64,000 bases of DNA, from the NCBI GenBank assembly GCA_022605425.2, contig CM061255.1, positions 434,001 through 498,000 of the forward strand, written 5' to 3'. Positions 43,068-53,870 of the stretch are shown in pieces. The DNA is from Hamiltosporidium tvaerminnensis. Taxonomy: Eukaryota; Microsporidia; Dubosqiidae. Under the pieces are notes generated by a model. That model saw only the letters and a program-made list of their open reading frames with translations, was not told where the DNA came from and did no database searches. The stretch's first letter is position 1. Each line of letters begins with the position of its first letter. Made by a program: the position numbers and the translations under genes.

Positions 43068-45935
43068 ATGGGTGAAGAAGATACTTATAGATATATGAAA
43101 AGCAGTAAATGTATGAAGAGTAATAAATATGAGAGGATTGGGGGTTCAAATTGTAGGAGTGTGGGTAATATATATATAATGGTAATTCTTTTTACTATTT
43201 GTGGTGTTTTTAGTGTGAATGTAGATTTTATTATATCAAAGAATGTGGCATATAATAAATATGATTTAGATTGTATTTTGTGTGATTATATGGAGTATTT
43301 AGATGATGAGGGTCAGTATAAGTTATGTAGTGGGTATCATATAGGTAATAAAGAGTGTAAAAATGAAGATAATGAAGAATATAAAGAGGATGGTGAGAAA
43401 AATAATAGTAAGGATATATGTAGTACTATGAATGAAACTAAAGATATTATATACAATACACCTATTCTAGGTAATGATACTATCCCTCCAGTTATTAATC
43501 CAAATATTAATACTAATAATATTAAAACAGCGGATTTTTGTTCTGCTGGAAATGATATGAAAAAACATAGGAGTACAGTGACTGTACGTATAGATTATGA
43601 TGATATAAAATATATAAAACTATTATACGTTGAGAGAATTAAAGATATGAGTGGTTCAAATACTATTCCGGTGTATCTCGGAGATAATATATCATATTTG
43701 AATTTAATAAAATTCATAGAAATGATTAAATATAATTGGCTTGGAATAAAAGAAGGAATTGATTATTTATCTTTTTATGAGATACTTAAGACTATAAAGT
43801 ATTTGAAAGTAGAAGAGGGTAGAGGATTGATGGCGTTGGTGGGTGGTTTGATAAGAAATATATTGGGTAGATGTGTGTGCGAAGAGATTATAGCAGATGA
43901 ATATCGGTTGGAAAAATTTGTGTGGGAGAACGATTTTTGTTATTATTTGTGCCTTTTAAAAGGATATTTGTATTTGAATGAATGCAATTTGGAGGTAGGG
44001 AATGGTGTGGTTAGAGTTTTTGGGGATTTGTGCGATGAGAGACTGTTTTTTAATGATGAACAAATAGGTTACTGCAATGAAATGTGTTTAGAATTATATT
44101 TCGAAGATTTTTTTTATTTTTTAAGATATAAATCTGAAGATGAGATTGGCTTCTTTTTATGGCTATTTGGAAAAATAGGGTTTAAAAAAGTGTTTTTTAA
44201 TATGGGTTCTGTTGGCTATACAGGAAAGACCTGGAGCAAGAAAAAAAACGAGACCATTCATTTTAAGTTTGAATCTGTCTTTAACGAAGAGTTTTTATTT
44301 AAAAAATGCTCTTTACCTTTATCAAGCAATATACTAGGTAGCAATAATAATTATTTGAGTCAGACTTTTGATAGAAGATCAGGTGTTACAGAGCCTTTAC
44401 ATGTAATAATACCTGATAATGAAATTTATTTTGATGATAATTCTCCTAATAAAAGACCAGGTGTTACAGAGCCTTTACATATAATAATTCCTGATAATGA
44501 AATTTATTTTGATGATAATTCTCTCAATAAAAGACCGGGTATTACAGAGCCTTTACATGTAATAATTCCTGATAATGAAATTTACTTTAATAATGATTTT
44601 TCACAAGAATCGGATTTTATAGATAGAGAAATCCGCTACGATAACTTTATACGAATTTGGAAACAAAACGATATAAAACTAGAAACAATAGAAAATATCT
44701 ACTTATTCAACAACTTCAATTCAGAAGATGTACCACTTTTCCTAGAAAATTTGCAGATTTTTTTTCCAAATTTTAATAAATTAAAAATAACTGATTTTGA
44801 TTTCGACGAAGAAATAATAAATATAATTTTCAGATTTAAAATAGAACACCTCAGTTTATTAAGAGTTTCTTTAGAAAATTTAAAAAGAAAATATGATTTT
44901 GATACAAATATTTCTAAAACAATAAAAAAATTTACTTTTAAAAATAGTTACGAATTGCCAAAAAATATTCTAGAATACTTTTTATCATCCGAAACTCTAC
45001 AACAAATAAAAATTTGTCAGATAGAAATGATGGTAGAGATTCCATTAAGAAATATTATTTTTAAAGAATTTGATACCTTAGAAAAAATAATAATAACAGA
45101 TACATCTATTGATGAATCTTTATTTACACTTCTTTTAAAAACCAAATCTTTAAAACACTTGAATATTTCTACATCCAAATTACAAATAGAGATTGCAAAT
45201 ATTTTAAGTTTAGAATCGATTCAAAAAAATCTAAAAGTATTAAATTTAAACAACATTAAGCTTTCACAAAAATCCCTTAAAACAATACAGTTATTTGAAA
45301 AATTAGAAAGTCTACATCTATCGAATTCACTAACTTGTGAAAAACCAATATTTATTAATTTTAAATCTTTTCAAAATATTTTACATTTAGATTTATCTTC
45401 AAATAGAAATATTTCCTTATCTTTATCACAACTAAAAACATTTAAAAACCTAACTTCTTTAAATCTATCATATTGTGATTTACCAGTTGGATTTATGTCA
45501 TTTACAAAAGATATAAGTTTTACTAAAACGTTAAAAGAATTATATATCTTAGGAAATAAAATAGACTTTACCGATTTATTAATTATAAATACTTTCGAAG
45601 TATTACAAAATTTAAGTATTTCATTTATCAAAGAATCAAATATTTATTTTAAAGATATTTTTAAAATAAAATCCAATTTTACTTTAAAAAGATTAGCCAT
45701 CGAAACAGAAAATATTTCACTCCAAGATATTTTAAGTTTTGAAGTATTTAAATCATTAGAACATTTAAAATTCTTTAATTCCAATTTCCTTTCAGATTCA
45801 TTTCAATACGAAAACAAAAATCTCAAATATTTAAAAGTACTCCATTTCGAATCAGTAACAGCTAGTAAAAAAGATATTGAAATTCTTAAAAATATATTTG
45901 GAAATATATTTATAATAACAACAGGTACCTTCTAA
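43068..45935 (+). CDS. Large leucine-rich repeat protein, probably secreted (955 aa)
   Basis: From the ATG at 43068 the frame gives 955 aa. An internal ATG at 43179 begins MVILFTICGVFSVNVDF, an excellent signal peptide, and a GGG triplet lies about 14 nt upstream of it, so a 918-aa secreted product starting there is a serious alternative. The first ~400 residues are Cys-containing and mixed, of unknown fold. Next come three 26-residue tandem repeats with the core VTEPLHVIIPDNEIYF. From about residue 535 to the end there are irregular leucine-rich repeats, such as LKHLNIS, LKVLNLNNIKL, LESLHLSNSL, ILHLDLSSN and LTSLNLSYCDL. Microsporidia encode lineage-expanded secreted LRR proteins, thought to contact host molecules; the role here is inferred only. 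Confidence 0.85.
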   Translation: MGEEDTYRYMKSSKCMKSNKYERIGGSNCRSVGNIYIMVILFTICGVFSVNVDFIISKNVAYNKYDLDCILCDYMEYLDDEGQYKLCSGYHIGNKECKNEDNEEYKEDGEKNNSKDICSTMNETKDIIYNTPILGNDTIPPVINPNINTNNIKTADFCSAGNDMKKHRSTVTVRIDYDDIKYIKLLYVERIKDMSGSNTIPVYLGDNISYLNLIKFIEMIKYNWLGIKEGIDYLSFYEILKTIKYLKVEEGRGLMALVGGLIRNILGRCVCEEIIADEYRLEKFVWENDFCYYLCLLKGYLYLNECNLEVGNGVVRVFGDLCDERLFFNDEQIGYCNEMCLELYFEDFFYFLRYKSEDEIGFFLWLFGKIGFKKVFFNMGSVGYTGKTWSKKKNETIHFKFESVFNEEFLFKKCSLPLSSNILGSNNNYLSQTFDRRSGVTEPLHVIIPDNEIYFDDNSPNKRPGVTEPLHIIIPDNEIYFDDNSLNKRPGITEPLHVIIPDNEIYFNNDFSQESDFIDREIRYDNFIRIWKQNDIKLETIENIYLFNNFNSEDVPLFLENLQIFFPNFNKLKITDFDFDEEIINIIFRFKIEHLSLLRVSLENLKRKYDFDTNISKTIKKFTFKNSYELPKNILEYFLSSETLQQIKICQIEMMVEIPLRNIIFKEFDTLEKIIITDTSIDESLFTLLLKTKSLKHLNISTSKLQIEIANILSLESIQKNLKVLNLNNIKLSQKSLKTIQLFEKLESLHLSNSLTCEKPIFINFKSFQNILHLDLSSNRNISLSLSQLKTFKNLTSLNLSYCDLPVGFMSFTKDISFTKTLKELYILGNKIDFTDLLIINTFEVLQNLSISFIKESNIYFKDIFKIKSNFTLKRLAIETENISLQDILSFEVFKSLEHLKFFNSNFLSDSFQYENKNLKYLKVLHFESVTASKKDIEILKNIFGNIFIITTGTF
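44376..44609 (+). repeat. Three 78-bp coding repeats in the LRR gene
   Basis: Units at 44376-44453, 44454-44531 and 44532-44609 encode near-identical 26-residue repeats. The last one is diverged at its end. They separate the N-terminal region from the LRR region. Confidence 0.9.
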
Positions 45936-46389
45936 TTTTAAGATTTTTAAAACAATCTATTTCTTTTAAGTGTTTAAATAGGTATTTTAAAAGAAAGTTT
46001 GAAAGATATTTTAAAAGGTTATTTAAACAAGATATTTAAAAAGATATATTTTAAAAGATACATTCAAAAAATATAAATTTTAAAAAGATATTAAACAAGA
46101 TATATTCAAAAAATGTTATTTTAAAAGATATATTCTAAAAAATATATTCAAAAAAAGATATTTTATCATGAAATAGAAATAAATTAATTTTAATTATTAA
46201 AGTTTTAATTATTTTAATATCATCTCTTAAAAAATTACCATTTATATTTATATTCTTTCACTTTTCTTAAATATAATCTTCAAACGTATTTTTTTTTATC
46301 TAAAAATATTTAAAGTAAATTAAATGAGTAATAAATCTCTTTAAAAAAATCTAAAATTTTTATTTTAAAATACAAATTTTAGTTACAAA
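45936..46389. repeat. Degenerate AAAAGATATTTTA repeats and AT-rich spacer
   Basis: Between about 45955 and 46165 the sequence is built of irregular copies of TTTTAAAAGATATATT and CAAAAAATAT. The rest is AT-rich without a feature. Confidence 0.6.
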
Positions 46390-47155
46390 TAAATGACTTT
46401 AACTGTACAAATAAAAGAACGCGGAGGGAGAAAATAAAGAAATAGAAGTCTAAGAAATAAATAGAAAGAACTAATTGAAAGAAATAAAAGTTTAAGAAAT
46501 AAAGAAAAACTAATAGAAATAAATGTAAGAACTAATAAAAAAGAATATAAATGTAATAACTAATAAAGAAAAACTAATAGAAGAATATAAAAAGAAATAA
46601 GAAAAGAATAAAAATAAAGAGAAAAGAATAAAAGAAGAGAAATAAAAAAATAAGAATATAAAAAATAAGAAAAGAATAAAAGAAGAGAAATAAAAAAATA
46701 AGAAAAGAATAAAAGAAAAGAATAAAAGAAGAGAAATAAAAAAATAAGAAAAGAATAAAAAAAAAGAAAAACTAATAGAAGAATATAAAAGAAAAGAAGA
46801 GAAATAAAAAAATAAAAAAGAAATAAAAAATAAGAAAAGAATAAAAGAAGAGAAATAAAAAAATAAGAAAAGAATAAAAGAAAAGAATAAAAGAAGAGAA
46901 ATAAAAAAATAAGAAAAGAATAAAAAAAAAGAAAAACTAATAGAAGAATATAAAAGAAAAGAAGAGAAATAAAAAAATAAAAAAGAAATAAAAACTAATA
47001 GAAGAATATAAAAGAAAAGAAATAAAAAAATAAGAAAAGAATAAAAGATAAAAGAAGAGAAATAAATAAAAAAGAAAAGAAATAAGAAAAGAAATAAGAA
47101 AAGAAATAAATAGAAGAACAAAGAAGAAATAAAAAATAAAATATAAGAAATATAC
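46390..47155. repeat. ~0.75-kb polypurine tract with internal 165-bp duplication
   Basis: The plus strand is overwhelmingly A and G with scattered T and almost no C, built from AAAAGAATAAAAGAAGAGAA and AAATAAAAAAATAAG units. A block ending in AAAAACTAATAGAAGAATA recurs about 165 bp later (near 46767 and 46932). It lies between the 3' ends of two convergent genes. The long Phe/Leu/Ser frame on the minus strand (46510-47169) is a by-product of composition. Confidence 0.9.
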
Positions 47156-47177
47156 CAATTAATAACCATTAAACCAT

Positions 47178-47824
47178 TTATTCTTCCCTTCTTTCACTAC
47201 TTCTCTTTCCATATTTTCTTTTATGAAACGGTCTTTTAGCATAAGCAGGTGAAACAGATAACTTATGTTCAGTTCCAATTTCTTTTCCGTTAAATTCTTT
47301 AAAAAAATTATCTTTGGTTTCTTCATCAGTGAACTCAGCAAAAACATACCCGGCTTTTGTACCTGAGGGTGCGATAATAGAACAAGATTTACCAAAAAGA
47401 TTAGAAAGACTTTCTTCTGACATGTCAGAAGGAAACCCAGCAACATATAACTTATTCTGAACAATTCTAGAAGGATCTTCTTTAGGTTTAGAGGGTAAAG
47501 AAGACTTCTTGGCATAAGAAAGTACAACTTTCTTACCATTCAACTCTACTTCTCCACTTTCTACTGCTTTTATAGCAGCATTGTTGTCAGAATATTCGAT
47601 AAATCCTAATTTCATTTTTCTGTCGTCTCGAATACGAGTACTTATTGATAATCCACGTCTAAAGTTAGTATCAGACTAAAAGTCATCATTCTCAGTCACA
47701 CGGACCAAGATTTTATCATCACTTACAGTTCACCATATTTTGAAAAAGTGTCCAATAAAAGCTGGAGTGTCACTTTATCTTCGATATCTTTCAAAACAAC
47801 TATTCTGCTTTTTCTTAAAGTCAT
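47178..47824 (-). CDS. Two-RRM RNA-binding protein with a spliceosomal intron
   Basis: Join exon 1 (47824-47727, 98 nt) to exon 2 (47658-47178, 481 nt), giving 192 aa. Exon 1 supplies RNP2 of the first RRM (RIVVLKD) and its first helix. Exon 2 supplies RNP1 (MKLGFIEYSD), then a second RRM with RNP2 LYVAGF and RNP1 GYVFAEF, and a Lys/Arg-rich tail. Unspliced, the frame stops at the TAA inside the splice donor, and only the internal ATG at 47615 would remain, losing half of RRM1. The start is supported by ACCCCATCAA (GGGG at 47830-47833, plus strand) 5 nt before the ATG. The target RNA is unknown; candidates include poly(A)-binding or splicing-associated proteins. Confidence 0.9.
47659..47726 (-). 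other. 68-nt spliceosomal intron
   Basis: The donor is GTAAGTG at 47726 and the acceptor is TACTAACTTTAG ending at 47659, so the canonical branch sequence TACTAAC directly abuts the TTTAG acceptor. This is the compact 3' arrangement seen in microsporidian introns. Removal joins CT to ACGTGG in frame and restores a continuous RRM. The 68-nt length is not a multiple of three, and an in-frame TAA starts at the donor, so retention would be non-productive. Confidence 0.9.
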
Positions 47825-48108
47825 TTGATGGGGTAATTTTATAAAAAATTAAAAAAGGAAAGAAAAATTAAAAAATGGGGGGGAGGTATAAGGGGGTAAT
47901 ATAAGGGATTATATATGTAGCTTAATATAAGAGGATAATTGGAATAATATAAATGGGTAATAAGGGATATTATAAGAGAGGGTAATAAGAGGATAATAAG
48001 GGATATTATAAGAGGGTAATATAAGAGAGGGTAATATAGAATAAGATATAGAGTGTTTTAAGTAAGAGACATATATGGGGTATAAAGATAGTCTTGTTAA
48101 CTAATATT
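47825..48108. repeat. G-rich GGTAATATAAGAGAG repeats upstream of the RRM gene
   Basis: From about 47870 to 48050 the plus strand is C-poor with repeated GGGTAATA and AGGGATATTATAAGAG units. No gene is seen. The RRM promoter must lie in or near it. Confidence 0.7.
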
Positions 48109-48830
48109 TTATTTAAAAATATCAAATCTTTTTTAAAACAGTAGCAAGTGTTATATTTGTTTTCATGACATTAACGCAGTTCTAGGTTTAACATAAGTAA
48201 GTGTTACCTCAGGAATCCATCAGTGTCACTTGAAATACTTATATTCCAAAGCCTTTCATCTACCAGGTGTGTAGAACCTAATTACTAGGCGATTCAGTTG
48301 CCCGGAGTTCGTTTATGCCCGTTGTATAGAGTGTGATCGAAGGCAGAATCCCCCCGGGCACCCCCAAGACTATGCAGCATTCCCACTTACTCTACACTTT
48401 CGAACCCAATAAACTTCTAACTATGATATATTTCAGAGATTTACATGGGGTCCACCTAGACAGTGCAATGTCATACCAACAGGTATAACCTGCTACTTAG
48501 CTCTCCCGGCTTTAAATGATTTTTATTTTTATATCTCCCAGGCGCTAAGTCTTCTAACCGAGTGAGCAAGGCTAGATTTCCATGCTTTTACATGGCAATT
48601 ACCTACAAGTTCAGCTGCGGTCTGCAATCTGGTTACATAAAAAACTACAAATAAATTTGTAGAAAAAGTTTCTTCATTTCGAGACCTCTCCTCCTCATAA
48701 CAATTCCGATTGAACAACCAAAGATGTAGTGTGGTTTTATTCCCACCAAAAATCCAAACAATGACCTCACACCAGTTTGACACACTCATTGCCAAGCAGA
48801 AAGTTTTTTATGTGGTTATCTTCCCTCCAC
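48109..48830 (+). mobile_element. Dispersed repeat, copy H, with probable target-site duplication
   Basis: Full-length copy ending ATCTTCCCTCCAC. TTAACTAATATT at 48097-48108 and TTAATTAATATT at 48833-48844 (11/12 identical) flank it and support retrotransposition. Frames inside (such as 48529-48795, minus) are not genes. It sits 220 bp upstream of the large LINE. Confidence 0.85.
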
Positions 48831-48911
48831 CATTAATTAATATTAAAAATATGTTATTATAAGTACTTTATAGGTGTTAAAACATAAAAAATAAATTTCA
48901 AAACATATTTT

Positions 48912-49051
48912 TAAAATTAAGGGTAAAAAAATAAGATTGGAGAGAAGGGAAGAATGTAAATGAATATTTAATAAAACATTTAAAAAATTAAGGGTAAAAA
49001 AATAAGAGTGGAGAGAAGGGAAGAATGTAAATGAATATTTAATAAAATATT
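48912..49051 (+). repeat. Two ~70-bp direct repeats at the LINE 5' end
   Basis: The segment with TTAAGGGTAAAAAAATAAGA, AGAGAAGGGAAGAATG and TAAATGAATATTTAATAAAA occurs twice with a period of 71 bp, the second copy ending directly at the LINE start codon. Tandem 5' repeats of this kind can serve as an internal promoter in some non-LTR elements. Confidence 0.8.
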
Positions 49052-52000
49052 ATGGGTAGAAAGAAAAATATTAGCAGCGAAATATCGAATAATACCAAAA
49101 TAAAGGCTGCAAACGACGCTGATGAGGTGAAGAAGAGTGATAGTGAGGTACAAAAATGTAAGCTACACCCACCGGCGATTTCCCTACCTTCCTCCTCCTA
49201 CACAACAATAACACCTCTACCACCAAGCCAAACATGCAGTAAAATGCAAAATAGTGGGCTTAACACCTTACCTTCGCCTAATGCACCAGTTCCCTCTTCG
49301 GTTGAAGTCTCTGCGTGCGAGCCATCGTACGACATGACAAGCCGCTGTACTCTAGCTATTCCGGAAGGTAACAGGCTAATGGCATTGTGGACGATATTCG
49401 ATTCCGTAACAGCCGACTCGAAGGAATGGCCTCGAATTGTTTTTTTTGCAGTACAGACAAGGTTTGAAAGAATGCCAAGAAATGGCTGGACAGAGCTTCA
49501 CAGGTACCATAATGAGAAATTCGGCTGCACTGAAACTCTCGAAGTGTTAAAAAAATTGGCACAAAGTGAGATGGGAAAGGAAGTAAAATCAGAAGAGAAT
49601 GGAGAGCGACGTAGAATCGCCACTTGTCTCTCTGATACATGCACCTTGACCGATACCACGGAGTACATAAACCTGAGAGATAAATTCTTGAATAAAGTCA
49701 AAGAAATCTCGGAGAACGAAATTGGAAAAGTGGTGGTCCGAACTAGAAAACATCCAAATGAATTGGTGATAGTAAAGTTCTGGATCTCATTAATCGAGTA
49801 GTCGGTGAATATGCGAGAGCTCATGTACCTGAGTCAATTACGGAAGCCGCGTATATCATGCAAGCTGCGCAGATATGCTATGATGAGGCAACACGTAAAG
49901 AAAAGCCTAGATCCGCTTGGAAGGAAAACATAGAAAGTAAAATTTCTAAGCTAGTACTTTCCAAAGATCTTCTCGAGAAGGCTCGTAAGCAGGAAAAGCT
50001 CTCCACTTCGGAAACGAAGAGCCTTAAGAAAATCATGCGAGAGTTTAATTTAAACTTGAGCAGTGTAACTGATCTTTCTGAGGCTTTAGTTAAGAAGAAT
50101 GAGTCTTTGAATGTTTATGAGAAAAAAATTGCGATGCATGAAAGTAGGAAGCAATTCCGAAAGAAGAATCGTATGTTTGAGCTTTTCAGAGGTCGATGTT
50201 ATCGTGGGTTATCTGAGCGTGTAGAATCCGAGCATGTGGTTAGTCGTGATGAAATTTTGAGTTTTTGGTCTACAATGTGGAACAAAAATGATGACACAGT
50301 CACGTATGATGATTATTTGATTCCATTTGTACCAGATAATCATCCAACCACGTTTCCTTTACTTGATGAATTTGTAAGTATCATTAATTGGCTTTCCAAT
50401 TGGAAAGCTGCTGGAATTGATGGTATTTAGAATTTTTTCATTGAGAAACTTACAACTCTACACAAATATCTTTATGATATTGTGAAAGTTATATGTTTAG
50501 AAGGAAAATCTCAAGCTGATTGGTTTTACTGCGGGCTTACCTATTTGATACCCAAAGGAATTCCACGAAGAGGCTCTGACTACAGGCCAATCACTTGTAT
50601 GTCCAACCTCTATAAGTTAACGACTAAGTGTGTAACGAAAGTTGTTTCAACTTGAAGTGGAAAGGCGAGGGTTGCTTGCAGAGAACCAATTAGGGGCGGT
50701 AAGAGGTGTGCAGGGAGCGAAAGAGCAGGCTCTACTGAATATTGCCTTAAATAAAGAGTATGGAAATAATCTTAAGGCAACATGGATTGATGTTAAAAAA
50801 GCTTATGATTCAATTGACTATGCTTATTTAACTCAATACATTAAAAACCTTAATTTACCTGATTGGATCCTGAAATTTATTGAGGTAATTATATCAAAAT
50901 GGAAAATTGATATATCAGTAGGGCCTGAAAAAATCATGAGCAAGAAGATTGATAGAGGGATTCTACAAGGAGATAGTTTGTCACCTTTGTTATTCGTGTT
51001 GTGTATGGATCCATTAAGCCGAAAGCTTAATGAAAAATACACAAAAGTGACAGTACAAACAGATGCAGAATCCCATTCTACTAATCATCTCTTGTTTATT
51101 GATGATCTTAAGCTCCTTGCAAAAGACAGCTCCACATTGAGTGCTATGACAGGCGAGGAAAAGGAATTTTTAGAGGTGATTGGCTTAGAGATTAACAAAG
51201 AGAAGTCAGCCACAAATGATAAGTGTTGTGAAGATACTGCTACTCTTCTAGAAGGTGTTAGTGTTTACAAATATTTAGGAATAATAGAAGATAGCAGAAG
51301 AATTCCAACACGTAGCTCATTTTAAGAAGTACAGAGCAAACTTATATCAAGAGTTGAAAGACTTTGTCACACTAGATTAAATGCAAAAAATTTATTTTCT
51401 GCAATCAATCAACATGCGATATCGTTAATCAACTACCACATAGGAGTACTTCGACTTGAACCGGCTGACTTCTCTAAGTTAGATGATGCAGTGCGTGCGG
51501 TGTTGGTGAAGAATAAGATACATCTCCGCCCAGGATGTAAAGAGCGTTTATACCTTCCTAGAACAGAACTTGGAAGAGGCCTACATAGTGTTGAGTTGCG
51601 AAGCGAACATATGCTTCTGCAACTCTTGGATTGTCTCGAAAAAAGTAAAGAAATATCAACTAGACGAGCAGCAATCCTCAAGGTGGAAAATAATAATAAA
51701 ACCCATCTTGCACTAATAAAAGGCTTCTTAAAAGTAAAGTAAAGGTTGGTAGAAGAAGTCACTAAGAAAAGTTTAGAAGAAGCCCAACTTGCAAAACTAT
51801 ATAACGAAATAGAAAAACGAAAACTCCATTCAAAGTTATATAATGCAAGAAAAAATGAGCTTGTGAGTGTTAGTGACTCTTCAAGGTGGTTAAAGAGAGG
51901 AAATATTAGGCCACGAAATGAAGCTGTGTTCTGCTATATCCAGGATAGAAATGTATTCTGGGGAGCAGATGGTATGTGTCAACATTGCGGGAAGTCTGGT

Positions 52001-52555
52001 AAGACTGTAGATCATCTAGCAACTCGATGTGAAAAAATGCTAGGTCATAATTACACTAGACGGCATAATGAAGTGGTTAGATGCCTACACTTACTTCTCT
52101 TGAATAGATATAAGTTTAAGTCTTCAAAACGAATTAGGAGTCACTCAGTTCAAGAAATTCTTGATAATGAGTATGCAGAGATAAGAGTGGACACCAGAAT
52201 TAAAACTGATGTTAAAATTCGGAATAACAGACCGGACATATTTATTTTAGATAAGAAGAAGAATAAGATAACACTCATTGAAGTAGGAATCACTTCCCAA
52301 GATTCACTTCAAATAGTTGAAACTGAAAAACTTAGGAAGTATGACCTGCTAGCCAATGAGTTGGGCCTTATTTATAAGTGTAGTGTTGAGATAATCCCTT
52401 ATATGATGACCTGGGACGGTATTGTGACAAAATACCATAAATCTCATATTAAAAGACTAGAAATACCCATGAATGTAGAGGCATACATTCAGTCTATAGT
52501 ACTTAAGAAAACAGTCGAAACAATTTCCTTTGATCGACGAAGAGGACTTGAGTAA
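49052..52555 (+). pseudogene. RLE-type non-LTR retrotransposon polyprotein, inactivated
   Basis: One ancestral reading frame can be followed over 3.5 kb. It has an N-terminal region of unknown fold, then a basic helical part leading to the RT entry motif WKAAGIDGI, IPRRGSDYRPITCMS, the GILQGDSLSPLLF fingers/palm motif, and the catalytic box FIDDL at 51095-51109. A CX2CX8HX4C zinc knuckle follows near 51977 (CQHCGKSGKTVDH). The restriction-like endonuclease has RPD near 52230, the downstream Glu in LIEVG and EKLRKY. This is the layout of the R2/R4/Dong-type group, whose endonuclease often gives site-specific insertion. Lesions are a frameshift near 49770, TAG at 50428, a frameshift near 50638, and TAA at 51323 and 51740. 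It cannot be autonomous as read. Confidence 0.92.
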
Positions 52556-52832
52556 GGACTAAATGCCGAAGAGAGCTGGGAGAGAGCGTCAATGGGTGTT
52601 ATTATGAGATCAGAGATGCATGAGGAACCAATACCCCCTTTAAAAGAATCGAAAACAGAGGAAGATGGTGAAAAAAAATTTAAACCAAAAAATAAAGCAC
52701 CCCTCATTTCACAAGGAGGAACCACTTTAGAGGAACCGACCAATAACATAAATGAAGAGTCTGATTTGGAAGAATAGACAGCAGTGGTTAAAGAGGCAGA
52801 AGAAAACATAAAAAAAATTGTAAAAATATTTT
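52556..52832 (+). mobile_element. 3' tail of the LINE
   Basis: It follows the polyprotein stop, with a 61-codon frame at 52592-52777 that is Glu/Lys/Pro-rich and may be an old C-terminal extension or plain 3' untranslated sequence. The same tail is found at 17340-17579 and 16594-16680, which sets the element's 3' end near TAAAAATATTTTAA. Confidence 0.7.
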
Positions 52833-53868
52833 AACGCAGAATTTTATTAAATAAAATCTTTTCTTAACTATAATATTGCATCTCTGTACGAAAAATGCTT
52901 ATATCAGGCTTATATTATCGATTTCGGCTAGTTTTATATCTATTTAGTTAATCCTAATCCATCCTTAGTTCAAAGGTTTCTATTCTTACGTAATGTTCCA
53001 GCCTCGTTCAAATTAATATTTTACTCAGGCGGAAATCTTTTAACTAGATACCAAAGTATATTGCAAGAATTCAAATGACGCATAGAGGTCTTAATTTATT
53101 CTTATTCTAATGTGATGATAAAATTAAACGAATACTTTGTGAATGCGGTTTAAATCTTTAAAACTCGAAATTACATTATTTTGATTTTAAACCTTACAAT
53201 TAGAAAAAATCCTTTTCTAGATTTTTTACTTTTAAATTTTAAACAGTTAAAATAGTTTCTATTAAAAAAATACGATTTTACTCTTCAAATATGTTTTCGA
53301 AAAATAAATTTTATCAAATTTATTTCAAAGGAAAACTTTTAAATCTGCCTGTTTGATACTTTAATAAAATTTAAACGTAAATTAAATTAAAAATTTAAAT
53401 TAATAACAATTAAATAGGTTAGTCAAAAAAAGATTCTAACAGTAAATTTTCAATAAAAAAAACATTAATATTTTTTTTTGTATAATTCAAATATTTATCC
53501 TCCATCTAAAATTCCTTTGAACAGAAAATTGGACAAATATATTTTCTGGGTCGTATTGTACTTTTAAAAAATATATTTTTATAACAGAATCTATACTAGT
53601 TAACTATATTTTATATTGAAATCATGTTTTCGTTTATTTTTAAAGCTTTTAATTTAATTTGTTCGGTCATATTTCTCTCTTTGTTTAGTCTCTTTATGGA
53701 ATATTGGGATATAAAAAGATTTCTTACGAGAAAATCCCATGAAATAAATAAATTTTACTTTTTAATGATTATATTAAATAATTTTATTAATTTCTTATTT
53801 GAAAATAAATAATGATATTGTTACTCTTACTAAATCAAAATTTAAAAAAATAGTTATTTTAAATTATA
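52833..53868. other. AT-rich spacer
   Basis: No supported gene. A 62-aa frame at 53624-53812 has a hydrophobic N-terminal half and a Lys-rich tail, but there is no CCC motif and no recognised family, so I leave it as unproven. Confidence 0.4.
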
Positions 53869-53870
53869 TA

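Noticed and set aside
46510-47169. A 219-aa minus-strand frame rich in Phe, Leu, Ser and Tyr, membrane-protein-like
   Set aside because: It is the reverse reading of a polypurine tract; overlapping frames look the same, and there is no motif or start signal.
53624-53812. 62-aa hydrophobic frame, considered as a small membrane protein
   Set aside because: No start signal, no recognised family, and AT-rich sequence gives such frames by chance.
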